From contig NZ_JARACK010000010.1 in assembly GCF_028767185.1 (NCBI RefSeq), forward strand, positions 36,699 to 100,698: a stretch of DNA of 64,000 bases, given 5' to 3'. Under the pieces are notes generated by a model, which was not told the DNA's origin, did not search any database, and saw nothing but the letters and a program-made list of their open reading frames with translations. Made by a program: the position numbers and the translations under genes. This document shows, in pieces, positions 8,879 through 18,142 of the stretch (position 1 is its first letter; every line of letters begins with the position of its first letter). The stretch is from Mangrovimonas aestuarii. GTDB lineage: Bacteria > Bacteroidota > Bacteroidia > Flavobacteriales > Flavobacteriaceae.

Positions 8879-9508
8879 ATGAAAGCACATACTAAAGAGA
8901 CACAAGCTACAATGACTCCAGAAAAGTCATTAACATTTTTAAAGGAAGGAAACTTAAGATTTCAGAACAACCTAAAGGCTAACAGAAACTTATTGGAACA
9001 AGTTAATGACACAAAAGAAGGCCAGTTCCCCTTCGCAACAATATTGAGCTGTATAGACTCAAGGGTATCTGCAGAACTTGTATTCGATCAAGGGCTGGGA
9101 GACATTTTTAGTGTGCGCATTGCAGGGAACTTTGTAAATGAAGATATTCTGGGAAGTATGGAATTTGCCTGTAAATTGGCAGGAACCAAACTTATTGTCG
9201 TACTAGGGCATACCAGTTGTGGAGCAGTAAAAGGGGCTTGTGACCACGCCGAAATGGGAAATCTAACTAAATTGATTGAAAAAATCACACCTGCTGTTAA
9301 TGGAGTCGCAGAACCAGCTGACGAAAGTTTGAGAACGTCAAAAAACTTAGAGTTTGTAGATGCCGTTTCCGAGAAGAACGTTCATTTAACTATTGAAAGA
9401 ATTCGTAAGGAAAGTCCAATTCTTGATGAAATGGAAAAAAATGGAGAAATTAAGATTGTTGGGGCAATGTACGACATCAATACTGGAGCTGTTAATTTCT
9501 ATGAATAA
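8879..9508 (+). CDS. Beta-class carbonic anhydrase (first copy)
   Basis: Interconverts carbon dioxide and bicarbonate in the cytoplasm. The beta-class zinc site is complete: C58 and the D60/R62 dyad in SCIDSR, H111 and C114 in GHTSCGA. Length 209 aa is normal and no signal peptide is seen. ATG at 8879 is used; ATG at 8912 (MTPEKSL) is a possible shorter start. It is the third gene of the SulP-Usp-CA unit and is followed 36 bp later by a strong terminator, so the unit ends here. Beside a SulP transporter it would equilibrate imported bicarbonate, for example for anaplerotic carboxylation. Confidence 0.93.
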   Translation: MKAHTKETQATMTPEKSLTFLKEGNLRFQNNLKANRNLLEQVNDTKEGQFPFATILSCIDSRVSAELVFDQGLGDIFSVRIAGNFVNEDILGSMEFACKLAGTKLIVVLGHTSCGAVKGACDHAEMGNLTKLIEKITPAVNGVAEPADESLRTSKNLEFVDAVSEKNVHLTIERIRKESPILDEMEKNGEIKIVGAMYDINTGAVNFYE

Positions 9509-9543
9509 AATTAAATTGCAGTTTTACATCTAAGATATATAGG

Positions 9544-9577
9544 CAGCGTTAGCATTATTGTTAACGCTGTTTTTTTT
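9544..9577 (+). terminator. Rho-independent terminator of the first SulP-Usp-CA unit
   Basis: Perfect 8-bp stem CAGCGTTA (9544-9551) / TAACGCTG (9562-9569) followed by eight T residues (9570-9577), 36 bp after the carbonic anhydrase stop. Confidence 0.85.
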
Positions 9578-9675
9578 GTATTTAATCCACTTATTTTCAA
9601 ACAAAAGAGACTTGTAGACATTTTTATATTTAGGATATAAAAGTTAAATTAGAGAAGTGATATAAAAAATATAAT

Positions 9676-11535
9676 TTGAACAAATTATTCTCCAATTTTA
9701 AAGGTGATATGTTCGGAGGTGTTACTGCAGGTATTGTAGCATTGCCGTTGGCTCTTGCCTTTGGAGTTAGTTCAGGACTCGGACCTAGTGCGGGTCTTTA
9801 TGGCGCTATTTTTTTAAGCTTCTTTGCAGCCCTTTTGGGAGGCACTAACACTCAAATTTCCGGCCCTACAGCACCAATGACAGCCGTAAGCATGGTAATT
9901 ATTGCTGGTATAATTGCGACCAATGACGGCGATGTAGAGAAAGCCCTCCCTACTATTTTAGTTGTGTTTTTGCTATCCGGCCTTATGCAGATTGGATTAG
10001 GAGTTTTAGGTTTAGGAAAGTACATTAGATACATACCGTACCCTGTTGTGTCTGGATTTATGTCGGCGATAGGAGTAATAATTATCGTAACGCAAATTTT
10101 GCCATCTTTGGGATATTACCCAAAAGAAGATGCGGATTACGTAGCACAGTTTAAACCTATGGCAGAAGAGGCCATCCTAGAAAATATTTTAATTGAAGAA
10201 GCTGATGAAGGTATTTTGGTATTGGAAGATTTTAGGGAAACCATCGACCGCGCTGAACATATTTCGGAAGCCGATATTCTCAAAGAATCTGAAACCTTGG
10301 CAGCCAATAATGCTTCTGGCGTTGTAGGTGCTATTAAAGTATTTCCAAGAGCCCTTATGAAAATTAATTGGTTGGAACTGATTTTGGCCCTAGGAACCAT
10401 TTTGATTATTTATGGCTTTAAGCGGATAACAAAAGCTATACCAAGTACCTTGGTAGCCTTATTTGTGATGTCTACAATTGCTATTGTTTTTGGGTTGGAC
10501 TATAAACCTATAGAGCAAATTCCCAGTGGATTTCCATCACTTAATTTAGAAATGTTTACCAATTTTAGCTTTAATCAAGTAACTCCTTACATTTTTACTG
10601 CGCTTACATTAGCTCTTCTAGGCGCTATAGACTCTTTACTGACAAGTATTGTAGCAGATAATATGACCAAAACGAAACACCAACCTAATAAGGAATTGGT
10701 AGGGCAAGGCATAGGAAACAGTATAGGAGCAGTTTTCGGAGGACTACCAGGTGCAGGAGCCACCATTAGAACAGTCGTGAATATTCAATCGGGAGGGAAA
10801 ACGAAACTTTCAGGAATGATTGCTGGTTTAGTATTACTCATCATTTTATTATTGTTGGGACCAGTAGCTTCCAAAATTCCTGCAGCAGTTTTGGCTGGAA
10901 TATTGATTACGGTGGGTATTGGCGTTATGGACTACAAAGGGCTTAAGGCTATACCCAGCATGCCTAAAGATGTAAAAATAGGACCTATTCGATTCAGTAT
11001 GGAAGTTATGATTATGATCGTAGTTTTGATACTTTCAACTACTTGGAATTTAGTATATGCTGTAGGAATTGGACTTGTCATCGCATCTCTCATGTTCATG
11101 AAAAAAATTGGAGACCTCACAGCCGAACGCTCTGACGTAAAACCTTTAACCAAGGCAAAGTCTATAGATGGCGGCCCCTATTTTCCGAAAAAGTTACAGG
11201 AGGAAGTATTTATAAAATATCTAAAAGGACCATTGTTTTTTGGTTCCACCGATGACTTTCATAGCTTGGCGGCACAAATACCAACGACTGCCAAAGTAGT
11301 TATAATTCGGTTAAGCCGCATGCAATATATGGATCAATCTGGTTTATACGCCTTTGAAGATGTACTTCAAGAATTAGGAAAAAATGGTGTGACCATTTTA
11401 TTGGTTGGACTTTTGAAGCAACCTCGCTATATGATGGAACGCATTGAAATTATACCAGAACTAATCCCTGAAGATTGTATTTTTGATACTTTTAAGGATT
11501 GCATACAATGGATAAAAAGTAACGGGCAGTATTAG
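9676..11535 (+). CDS. SulP family anion transporter with STAS domain (second copy)
   Basis: Second inner-membrane SulP transporter, 619 aa, clearly diverged from the first. The SulP core is present (GVTAGIVALPLALAFGVSSG; GGLPGAGATIRTVVNIQSGG). A full STAS domain occupies about residues 511-619 (LSRMQYMDQSGLYAFEDVL). A roughly 70-residue acidic segment (about 148-218) interrupts two membrane helices and is absent from the first copy. The TTG at 9676 is the start (MNKLFSNFKGDMFGG). The next gene begins 7 bp later and encodes a carbonic anhydrase, so bicarbonate is the favoured substrate, by context only. Confidence 0.9.
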   Translation: MNKLFSNFKGDMFGGVTAGIVALPLALAFGVSSGLGPSAGLYGAIFLSFFAALLGGTNTQISGPTAPMTAVSMVIIAGIIATNDGDVEKALPTILVVFLLSGLMQIGLGVLGLGKYIRYIPYPVVSGFMSAIGVIIIVTQILPSLGYYPKEDADYVAQFKPMAEEAILENILIEEADEGILVLEDFRETIDRAEHISEADILKESETLAANNASGVVGAIKVFPRALMKINWLELILALGTILIIYGFKRITKAIPSTLVALFVMSTIAIVFGLDYKPIEQIPSGFPSLNLEMFTNFSFNQVTPYIFTALTLALLGAIDSLLTSIVADNMTKTKHQPNKELVGQGIGNSIGAVFGGLPGAGATIRTVVNIQSGGKTKLSGMIAGLVLLIILLLLGPVASKIPAAVLAGILITVGIGVMDYKGLKAIPSMPKDVKIGPIRFSMEVMIMIVVLILSTTWNLVYAVGIGLVIASLMFMKKIGDLTAERSDVKPLTKAKSIDGGPYFPKKLQEEVFIKYLKGPLFFGSTDDFHSLAAQIPTTAKVVIIRLSRMQYMDQSGLYAFEDVLQELGKNGVTILLVGLLKQPRYMMERIEIIPELIPEDCIFDTFKDCIQWIKSNGQY

Positions 11536-11542
11536 AATTAAA

Positions 11543-12169
11543 ATGGATTTAAATAGAGTTTTTGAAAATAACGAAAAGTGGGTTCAAGAGAAATTGGCCA
11601 AAGATGAAAACTACTTTAACAAATTAGGAAAAGGTCAAAATCCACAGTTTCTTTATATAGGTTGCTCAGACAGTCGTGTTGATGTTGAGGGACTCATGGG
11701 CTTAGAGCCTGGTGAAGCATTTGTTCATCGAAACATTGCAAATATGGTTATTGCAACAGATTTAAATGCGATGTCTGTAGTGGAATATGCGATTAATCAC
11801 TTAAAGGTGGCAGATGTAGTAGTTTGTGGTCATTATGCTTGCGGAGGCGTGAAAGCAGCTATGTTATCTGAGGACTTGGGCTTGTTGAACCCTTGGCTGC
11901 GCAGTATCAGAGACGTATATCGTTTACATGCCAAAGAACTCAACAGTATTGAAGATGAAGACAAAAGATACAATCGGTTAATTGAACTAAATGTACAGGA
12001 ACAATGTGCAAACTTAATTAAAACGGCCGCTGTACAAAAAGCGGTTAGGGAACGTGGATTAAAAGTTCACGGATGGGTTTTTGATGTTCATACTGGAAAA
12101 CTAATCGATTTGAGCATCGATTTTGAAAAGCAATTAAAGAACATCATGGAGATTTATCACTTGGATTAA
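11543..12169 (+). CDS. Beta-class carbonic anhydrase (second copy)
   Basis: Cytoplasmic beta-carbonic anhydrase, 208 aa. Zinc and dyad residues are intact: C41, D43 and R45 in GCSDSR, H97 and C100 in GHYACGG. Its sequence differs strongly from the copy at 8879 (different N-terminus, HYACGG instead of HTSCGA), so the two are separate subfamilies rather than a recent duplication. It follows the second SulP gene by 7 bp and is closed by a terminator hairpin. Confidence 0.94.
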   Translation: MDLNRVFENNEKWVQEKLAKDENYFNKLGKGQNPQFLYIGCSDSRVDVEGLMGLEPGEAFVHRNIANMVIATDLNAMSVVEYAINHLKVADVVVCGHYACGGVKAAMLSEDLGLLNPWLRSIRDVYRLHAKELNSIEDEDKRYNRLIELNVQEQCANLIKTAAVQKAVRERGLKVHGWVFDVHTGKLIDLSIDFEKQLKNIMEIYHLD

Positions 12170-12185
12170 TACATTTACATTATTT

Positions 12186-12220
12186 AAAAAAGGGGATTTG
12201 ACAGTATACCCCCCTTTTTT
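12186..12220. terminator. Bidirectional terminator between carbonic anhydrase and the convergent T9SS protein
   Basis: Perfect 10-bp stem AAAAAAGGGG (12186-12195) / CCCCTTTTTT (12211-12220), loop 15 nt. A/T tracts on both sides let it work for the rightward gene ending at 12169 and the leftward gene ending at 12269. Confidence 0.8.
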
Positions 12221-12268
12221 ACATGAAAAAACTTAATTAATTAAATATTTTATTCCAAGAGGATTACT

Positions 12269-13516
12269 CTATTTCAATACAAGCTTTTTAGTTATACTTG
12301 CATTTCCAGAAGTAAAATGAACCATATACACTCCGCTTTGTAAGTTTGAAAGGTTCAATCGTTTGCTATAAAACCCTGAATTATTTGATAGCTGTGTACG
12401 GAAGACCTCTGCACCAGTTATATCATAAATTGCAACCTTATTTTTATCGGACTCTAAGGTGTTTACATCATAAACCAAGTTAACTTGCTTATCCAAACTT
12501 GGATTAGGGTACATACCAAAAGTTATGTTTTCGGTTACATCTTCAATACCAAGAGTTGTAGTTACATTTTCAAAAGTAAACGACACACCCCCCGTGCTAC
12601 TACCATCAAAATCAACAAAATACATTCTGTAAACAGAATTATCTTCATATTTTATGTAGTAAGCTTGAGTTGGATCTACATTGAACGTAGACGACACATA
12701 CGATTTCCAATCCCAGCCTATAGTATTGATTTCTTCAGAATAGGTTAAACTTGGGACGGTAGGCATTCCAGATGTTTCCTCATTTTGTGCTACACTTACC
12801 TGATCACTGTGCAAAACTCCAGTGACAGGCCAGTACAAACTACCGTCACCATAGTAATCAGAAATATATTTAGTGAATACAAAATCCCAATCGGCAGTAG
12901 CTGGTTGAGCTACTACTTCAGCACCGTTTACAAGCGAATAAAAGTTATAGGTATTGTTAGGGTTATTTGAATTGGCAAGCGTTACCGTTGTATCGGCACT
13001 CCAAGTAGTTGTACCAGCATCCCAAGTAGCATATTTAAAGGTATAACCATTATAAACATCTTCGTTCATAAACTTTCGGTAAGTGCCATCAGTATATTTT
13101 AAAACAAAAATAACGGATCCCTCCACATGGTGATTTACAGGGTTATACTCTCCAAAACCATAAGACGCAGATCCATTGTCGAAAGCTCCATTCCAAGAAG
13201 TTTCACTATTGTAAAGCTGTATCCAGGATGATTGATCTGCAATTTGTATGGTATTCCAATCGGATGGATTGTCAGAGACTTCAAAAACTTCAATTCCTGC
13301 ATGGTCGTTAACACGAATCCCTATATTAAATGCTCCTGTTCTCAAAAATGCTAAATCCCAAGAATTAGCAGCATAGGAATTTGCCGTTTGTGTACTCAAT
13401 TTATAATACACTTGGTTGGCGTAAGAAGGTGTCATACTTAGATCTACTGTGATTTCCTGTGCTAAGGCTACAAGTCCAAGACAAATTGCTGCAAAGGATA
13501 GTAATGTTCTTTTCAT
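12269..13516 (-). CDS. HmuY-like secreted protein with T9SS type A sorting domain
   Basis: 415-aa exported protein. A signal peptide spans about residues 1-20 (ends LVALAQ). The central region shows the HmuY-type pattern of repeated Trp-Asp strands (NSWDLAFLRTGAFNIG; TADWDFVFTKYISDYYGDG). The C-terminal about 80 residues are a T9SS type A sorting domain (MYPNPSLDKQVNLVY ... YMVHFTSGNASITKKLVLK). It is therefore predicted to cross the outer membrane and be surface-attached or released. As the last gene after a TonB receptor and an HmuY lipoprotein, it probably captures haem or another iron complex outside the cell. Haem ligands cannot be assigned by eye. Confidence 0.85.
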   Translation of the reverse strand: MKRTLLSFAAICLGLVALAQEITVDLSMTPSYANQVYYKLSTQTANSYAANSWDLAFLRTGAFNIGIRVNDHAGIEVFEVSDNPSDWNTIQIADQSSWIQLYNSETSWNGAFDNGSASYGFGEYNPVNHHVEGSVIFVLKYTDGTYRKFMNEDVYNGYTFKYATWDAGTTTWSADTTVTLANSNNPNNTYNFYSLVNGAEVVAQPATADWDFVFTKYISDYYGDGSLYWPVTGVLHSDQVSVAQNEETSGMPTVPSLTYSEEINTIGWDWKSYVSSTFNVDPTQAYYIKYEDNSVYRMYFVDFDGSSTGGVSFTFENVTTTLGIEDVTENITFGMYPNPSLDKQVNLVYDVNTLESDKNKVAIYDITGAEVFRTQLSNNSGFYSKRLNLSNLQSGVYMVHFTSGNASITKKLVLK

Positions 13517-13561
13517 AATGATTGATTTTTAATGATATTTAAAGAATGAGAATGAATATTA

Positions 13562-14980
13562 TTAATTGCTATTGTCGGTAAGCAATTCAAATTGGAATTC
13601 TGGATAACCACGAATGCCATTATCGTTGCTAAGTGCCAAGAATTTTATTTTATAAAAATTTCCATTAGGGTCTTTTAGAATGTAGAAGCGGTCTGTATAC
13701 TGTTGCCCTTCAAAAACATCACGCCAATTACTTCCGATAACTCTTTGGTCTTCCTGAAGTTGAGATTCGTCTAAATCGCTATAAACAAACTCATCGTATG
13801 CTTTAATGTCAGTATCAACTTGATAAGCCGTAACTCCGCCTTTGCGATTATGAACTACAAAATCTGAATAGCCATAACTTCCATTACCCTCAATAATATT
13901 GGTGAAAACTGTAAAGCACATATCCCACTTTTCTTTTTCTGGCTCAACACTTACAGTTGTTTTCGTATTGAAACTAAAGAATGAAAAGTTGTAATCGCTA
14001 TCTTTACCTATTGAAACTTCCTGATGATTGGTATCGTCAAGATTAGCATATTGAAGCACATAATTCTCGCCATCTTTTAGTACCCTAATTTTCATCCAGC
14101 CACGGTGTTCACCAATAACCGAAGCAGTACCAACTGTTGGCGTTTCTGTTCCTATTTCATAGCCTAGGTTAAGTAAGTAAACTTTGTTATTTTCTGGATT
14201 GTCGGACACCTCTTCAATAGCCGTACCCATAATATCCCCATTAGGAGCATCTACATAAGCTTCGTTTGCTGCATCGAAAGTTCCAATAGCCACTTGTGGC
14301 TGTAGGTTGGTTACATCATCAGAATCAATAGCATCGATATCCGTGGAGTTTAATAGAGCGGCCGCCATATAAATCGACCCATTTAAACCCACTCTAAATT
14401 CATTACCGGAATAAAAGCCTAAGTCCCATGAATCACGTTGTACCAGCGTAGTCGCATTACCGCTTAAATCAACATATACTTGATTACCTTCATTTGGCCC
14501 TCCTAGCTCAGGCTGAACAACACCCGACATTACAGGAGCACCATTAAGCACAATACTGTTATTCCCCTGTATTATGGCACCTTTATAATCTACATCAATA
14601 ATGGTAAAGGTAATTTCAGTCGTTTCGTCCAAAAAAGGATTAAGCTTATTAAATGTTATGGTGTTTGTTGTTTCACCAGTATTGATTGACAATGTCAAAA
14701 TATTATCGTTTGCTGCGGGAGTCGTTGTAAAGTCTTCACCGTAAATAGCGTTAACTGCATTTATAGCAACTGTAATTGTACCAGAATATTTTGCTGATGC
14801 CGAATAAACTAAAGGTAAATTTTGCTGCGATTCTATTTCCATCAAGTTTGCCGAAGTACTATTAAAGGCTACTACAAACGTGTCATAGTTTATACTGTCA
14901 TCGTCTTTACTACAACTGTTAAAGGAAAACAGTAGTGCAAAAGCAAAGACTATTCGGATAAGTTGGTTGATTGTTTTCAT
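13562..14980 (-). CDS. HmuY family haem-binding lipoprotein
   Basis: 472-aa lipoprotein with a lipobox Cys at residue 23 (FNSC). An N-terminal Calx-beta-like domain lies at about 30-150 (INAVNAIYGEDFTTTPAAND). The HmuY domain follows at about 155-470, with the characteristic strands RDSWDLGFYSGNEFRVGLNG and KWDMCFTVFTN. HmuY proteins sit on the outer surface, take haem from host or environmental haemoproteins, and hand it to a TonB-dependent partner. Here that partner is the gene just upstream (5 bp gap). The extra Calx-beta domain makes it about twice the length of Porphyromonas HmuY, but such long forms occur in flavobacteria. Confidence 0.9.
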   Translation of the reverse strand: MKTINQLIRIVFAFALLFSFNSCSKDDDSINYDTFVVAFNSTSANLMEIESQQNLPLVYSASAKYSGTITVAINAVNAIYGEDFTTTPAANDNILTLSINTGETTNTITFNKLNPFLDETTEITFTIIDVDYKGAIIQGNNSIVLNGAPVMSGVVQPELGGPNEGNQVYVDLSGNATTLVQRDSWDLGFYSGNEFRVGLNGSIYMAAALLNSTDIDAIDSDDVTNLQPQVAIGTFDAANEAYVDAPNGDIMGTAIEEVSDNPENNKVYLLNLGYEIGTETPTVGTASVIGEHRGWMKIRVLKDGENYVLQYANLDDTNHQEVSIGKDSDYNFSFFSFNTKTTVSVEPEKEKWDMCFTVFTNIIEGNGSYGYSDFVVHNRKGGVTAYQVDTDIKAYDEFVYSDLDESQLQEDQRVIGSNWRDVFEGQQYTDRFYILKDPNGNFYKIKFLALSNDNGIRGYPEFQFELLTDNSN

Positions 14981-14985
14981 CTCGA

Positions 14986-17124
14986 TTATATATTTAAATT
15001 ATATGCTAGTTTTAAAAAAAATGAACGGCCATAACCACGCATAATACTGGGTTGACCATTGTTATGAGTTCCTCCCGTGCTTGAAGTTGTGGCAACACGG
15101 GTAATATCCATTAGGTTTCTGAAACCAAGAGTTACTAATAATTTGTTTTTGATAAATGGTTGTTTTACAGAAGCATCCATCCAATTATAAGCGTTGGTAG
15201 TTCCTTGAACATATACTTGTTCACCATCTTCATTGGTACTTTCTAAAAACTGACGCTCCTCTCCAACATGTTTAAAATAAACGGCCAATACCGTTAAAGT
15301 TTTCGGGATAGTGTAACTTATGTTAGCGTTAAGCTGGAGGTTGTACAGAAAATCGTCCTTAGGATTATTATTGCTGTCCAATGTTTTTGAAATACCCAAC
15401 ACGCCTATACCCAATTGTGCTCTTAAAGTTTTATAGCTTAAACTGTTTTCTGTAAAAGCACCAATGGATTTGTAACGATCTATGTTATTGTATTTATAAG
15501 CTAAAGGACTTAAAGTCTCAACAGTAAGCTCTATACGATCTTGCACAGCTAAATATGAAAAGCTGATCTTATTGTTAAGACGCCAATTTTTATCCTTAAA
15601 ATTAAATTTCTTTTTAAGATGTAGGAAAGCAGACAGACCTCGTTCGGGATCTAGATCAGGATTGCCTTGAACGTTATGGTTTACATCAACAAAATAAGTA
15701 AATAGTTCTTCGTAGTTTGGCGTTCGATTAGCAGTCCCCAAAACAGCTCTTAACTCCCATTCTTTTTTAAAATTATATTTTGAACTCAAAGAAGCATCAT
15801 ACTGGTTATCGAATAAACTAGAAAAACTCACTCTTGTACCTGGCATAAATGAGAGCCTCTTGGAAAGATAAATTTCAGAAGATGCGAATACACCATAGGT
15901 ATCAAGTTGGTTTTTTACCAGCTCTATTCCCGGATCAATCGAAATGGCATAGGGAGAGCCTTCCCCACTAACAAAATCAACTTCGTAGCCAGCCTGTAGG
16001 TTAATTTTTCTTGTGTCAATAAGGTTACTGAGTGTCCCCCTTGAGAAGAATGCCGACCGTGATAGATATTCTCCTTTTTCAACGTTTTCTTTTACTTCTG
16101 TAAAAATCCTATATGTATATCGCTCTAAGTCTTTTGTTTGCTGTTGATAAGATACCGACACATTATAGTTCACCTTATTATTGATTGTACCTACAGCATT
16201 TAGATGATGATAAAAGCGACTGTTTGTGTAAACCTCATCCAAGGAACTTGGATTGATCGTTCCAGTTGCAGGGTTTTCGTTTAAATCTGGGCTTTCATCA
16301 TATTTATATATGTCTTCATTAAAGTACTCAAATTTGTAGAAAGTGTTAATTACATCACTTTTAAAGCTTAGCAGGGCTTTTGTACTGTTTTGAAGTTTGG
16401 GCAACCATTCATACCCACCAAGGCTATCGCTCAAATAATAATACTCTCCTTGCTTATCACCCTTGTAACCAGAAAAATCGTTTCGTGTATGCCCTAAACT
16501 AGCAAACCAATGGTCATTAATATTGCTACCTAGTTTAGCCGATTGAATATGTCGTCCTCCATCAAAAGCATCATATTCTCCTCCGACGGTTTCTTCTTGA
16601 GCGTATATATCAACTTCCCATTTATAGTAAGACGCCTTTTTGGTAATAATATTAATTACTCCAGCAACAGCATTCGACCCGTATTGCACGCCCATAGCAC
16701 CTTCAACTATTTCTATGCGCTCAATATCGTCTAGATTAATTTGGGTAAGATCCGTATTGTTACCCATACCCTCTTCATTAACAATCGGGATATTATCCAC
16801 CAACACCTTAACATATTGTCCGTCGAGACCAAACATGCTGATCTCAGATTTACCTGTAGAGCTATTTGGTATAATATTAATGTTAAGCGTCTGGTTTAAT
16901 AGGTCTGCAAGATTATTGGCTGCCTGCTGCTCAATGTCTCTTCTTGAAATAACCTCAACTTCAAAAACGGACTTTTCTACAGATTGCGGATTCAACTGCC
17001 CCGTAAGAACCACTTCCTCTAAGGATTGCATATTTGTAGTGTCCTGAACTTTCTCTTGACTGTAGGAAATGAAGAAGGAAAAAAAGAAAAAATAAAACAG
17101 AATTTTATTTTTATTTAGACTCAT
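14986..17124 (-). CDS. TonB-dependent receptor (HmuR/HfpR-like haem receptor)
   Basis: 712-aa outer-membrane receptor. A signal peptide (about 1-22, ends ISYSQ) precedes a plug domain at about 45-160 (SLEEVVLTGQLNPQSVEKSV; DIERIEIVEGAMGVQYGSNA; GVINIITKK) and a barrel to the end (FFLKLAYNLNI). There is no N-terminal carboxypeptidase-regulatory domain, unlike SusC proteins; this fits siderophore/haem receptors. It is the first gene of a three-gene operon with two HmuY-type proteins, which points to haem uptake. A good promoter (TTG, 21 bp, TATATTTG) lies just upstream. The transported ligand is inferred from neighbours only. Confidence 0.92.
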   Translation of the reverse strand: MSLNKNKILFYFFFFSFFISYSQEKVQDTTNMQSLEEVVLTGQLNPQSVEKSVFEVEVISRRDIEQQAANNLADLLNQTLNINIIPNSSTGKSEISMFGLDGQYVKVLVDNIPIVNEEGMGNNTDLTQINLDDIERIEIVEGAMGVQYGSNAVAGVINIITKKASYYKWEVDIYAQEETVGGEYDAFDGGRHIQSAKLGSNINDHWFASLGHTRNDFSGYKGDKQGEYYYLSDSLGGYEWLPKLQNSTKALLSFKSDVINTFYKFEYFNEDIYKYDESPDLNENPATGTINPSSLDEVYTNSRFYHHLNAVGTINNKVNYNVSVSYQQQTKDLERYTYRIFTEVKENVEKGEYLSRSAFFSRGTLSNLIDTRKINLQAGYEVDFVSGEGSPYAISIDPGIELVKNQLDTYGVFASSEIYLSKRLSFMPGTRVSFSSLFDNQYDASLSSKYNFKKEWELRAVLGTANRTPNYEELFTYFVDVNHNVQGNPDLDPERGLSAFLHLKKKFNFKDKNWRLNNKISFSYLAVQDRIELTVETLSPLAYKYNNIDRYKSIGAFTENSLSYKTLRAQLGIGVLGISKTLDSNNNPKDDFLYNLQLNANISYTIPKTLTVLAVYFKHVGEERQFLESTNEDGEQVYVQGTTNAYNWMDASVKQPFIKNKLLVTLGFRNLMDITRVATTSSTGGTHNNGQPSIMRGYGRSFFLKLAYNLNI

Positions 17125-17141
17125 TATTAATAGTTTTGCTG

Positions 17142-17173
17142 CAAATATAGAAACTATTTTTATTTAGATTCAA
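17142..17173 (-). promoter_or_regulatory. Promoter of the haem receptor operon
   Basis: On the minus strand TTG (17171-17173) and TATATTTG (17142-17149) are separated by 21 bp and end 17 bp before the receptor start. This is a close match to the TTG/TAnnTTTG consensus. No clear Fur-type palindrome was recognised in the 105-bp divergent region. Confidence 0.6.
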
Positions 17174-17229
17174 TAAAGATTATTTAATTTTTAAAAAACA
17201 TCATTATCAACAAATCAACTTTATACAAA

Positions 17230-18138
17230 ATGAAAAAGTTATCCATTCTTTTAGTATTATCATTGGCATTTACCTTGAATTCACTAGGGCAAAGCAAGAA
17301 AAAGCAAGACGAAAAAGCCATCAAGGACATGTGTGGTTGTTACGAAGTAAACTTTAATTTCGTTGAAACCTTTAGCTACTCTCAGGACTCTTTATACAAA
17401 GCATCTAAGATTAAGCATGCTAGAGGCTTAGAGTGGATTCAATTAATTGAAGACAGTAAGAATAAGATCTCTATGCAACATCTTCTTATTGTAGGAAGAC
17501 CTGACACACCACACATCGTAAAACACTGGAGACAAGACTGGTTATTCGAAAATACCGACCTATACATGTTCGACCATGAAAACAAATGGAAGTACGTAAG
17601 CTTACCTAAAAAAGAAGTTAAAGGACAATGGACACAAAAGGTATTTCAAGTTGACGATAGTCCTCGTTATGAAGGAACAGCTACTTGGGTGCATGTTGAT
17701 GGAAAAAGCTATTGGGAAAATACCACCGATGCTCCATTACCAAGACGTGAATACACGCAACGAAGTGATTACAATGTTACAACAAGACGCAACAGACAGG
17801 AAATCACCGATAATGGATGGATTCACGACCAGAACAACGACAAAATTATCCGTGAAAATAATAAAGTAGACATCCTATTGGCCCAAGAAAAAGGATATAA
17901 TACATATACAAAAGTAGACGACAGTAAATGTAAAGCAGCTCAAGACTGGTGGGCAGAGAACCAATCAAAATGGGCTATTGTACGCACTAAATGGGAAAAA
18001 GTATTCGCAAGAAAGATAGACTTGGCTTTAGAAAGTAAGGTTGATAATAAACAATTGTTTAAATACCTATTTTCTGATGACAATAGTAGCTCGGAAGACA
18101 TTAGCAGCATTATTGACTCATTTATAGTTAACCAATAA
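17230..18138 (+). CDS. DUF6607 family exported protein
   Basis: 302-aa protein with a signal peptide (about 1-20, ends NSLGQ) that I recall as the DUF6607 family of Bacteroidota. It is rich in Trp and charged residues (KHWRQDWLFENTDLYMFD; GQWTQKVFQVDDSPRYEGTA) and has no membrane segment after the signal, so it is probably periplasmic. A Cys pair (MCGCYE, about residues 34-37) sits at the start of the mature domain. It begins a rightward operon with an ankyrin protein, DUF2271 and a PepSY reductase, divergent from the haem receptor. That supports a role in haem or iron handling, but the molecular function is unknown. Confidence 0.75.
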   Translation: MKKLSILLVLSLAFTLNSLGQSKKKQDEKAIKDMCGCYEVNFNFVETFSYSQDSLYKASKIKHARGLEWIQLIEDSKNKISMQHLLIVGRPDTPHIVKHWRQDWLFENTDLYMFDHENKWKYVSLPKKEVKGQWTQKVFQVDDSPRYEGTATWVHVDGKSYWENTTDAPLPRREYTQRSDYNVTTRRNRQEITDNGWIHDQNNDKIIRENNKVDILLAQEKGYNTYTKVDDSKCKAAQDWWAENQSKWAIVRTKWEKVFARKIDLALESKVDNKQLFKYLFSDDNSSSEDISSIIDSFIVNQ

Positions 18139-18142
18139 TCTT

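Noticed and set aside
12485..12748. Plus-strand open frame of 87 codons opposite the T9SS HmuY-like gene
   Set aside because: It lies wholly inside a well-supported gene on the other strand, has no recognisable domain and no promoter of its own.
16640..17047. 135-codon open frame opposite the TonB receptor plug region
   Set aside because: The opposite strand encodes a conserved plug domain; the shadow frame has biased composition and no family features.
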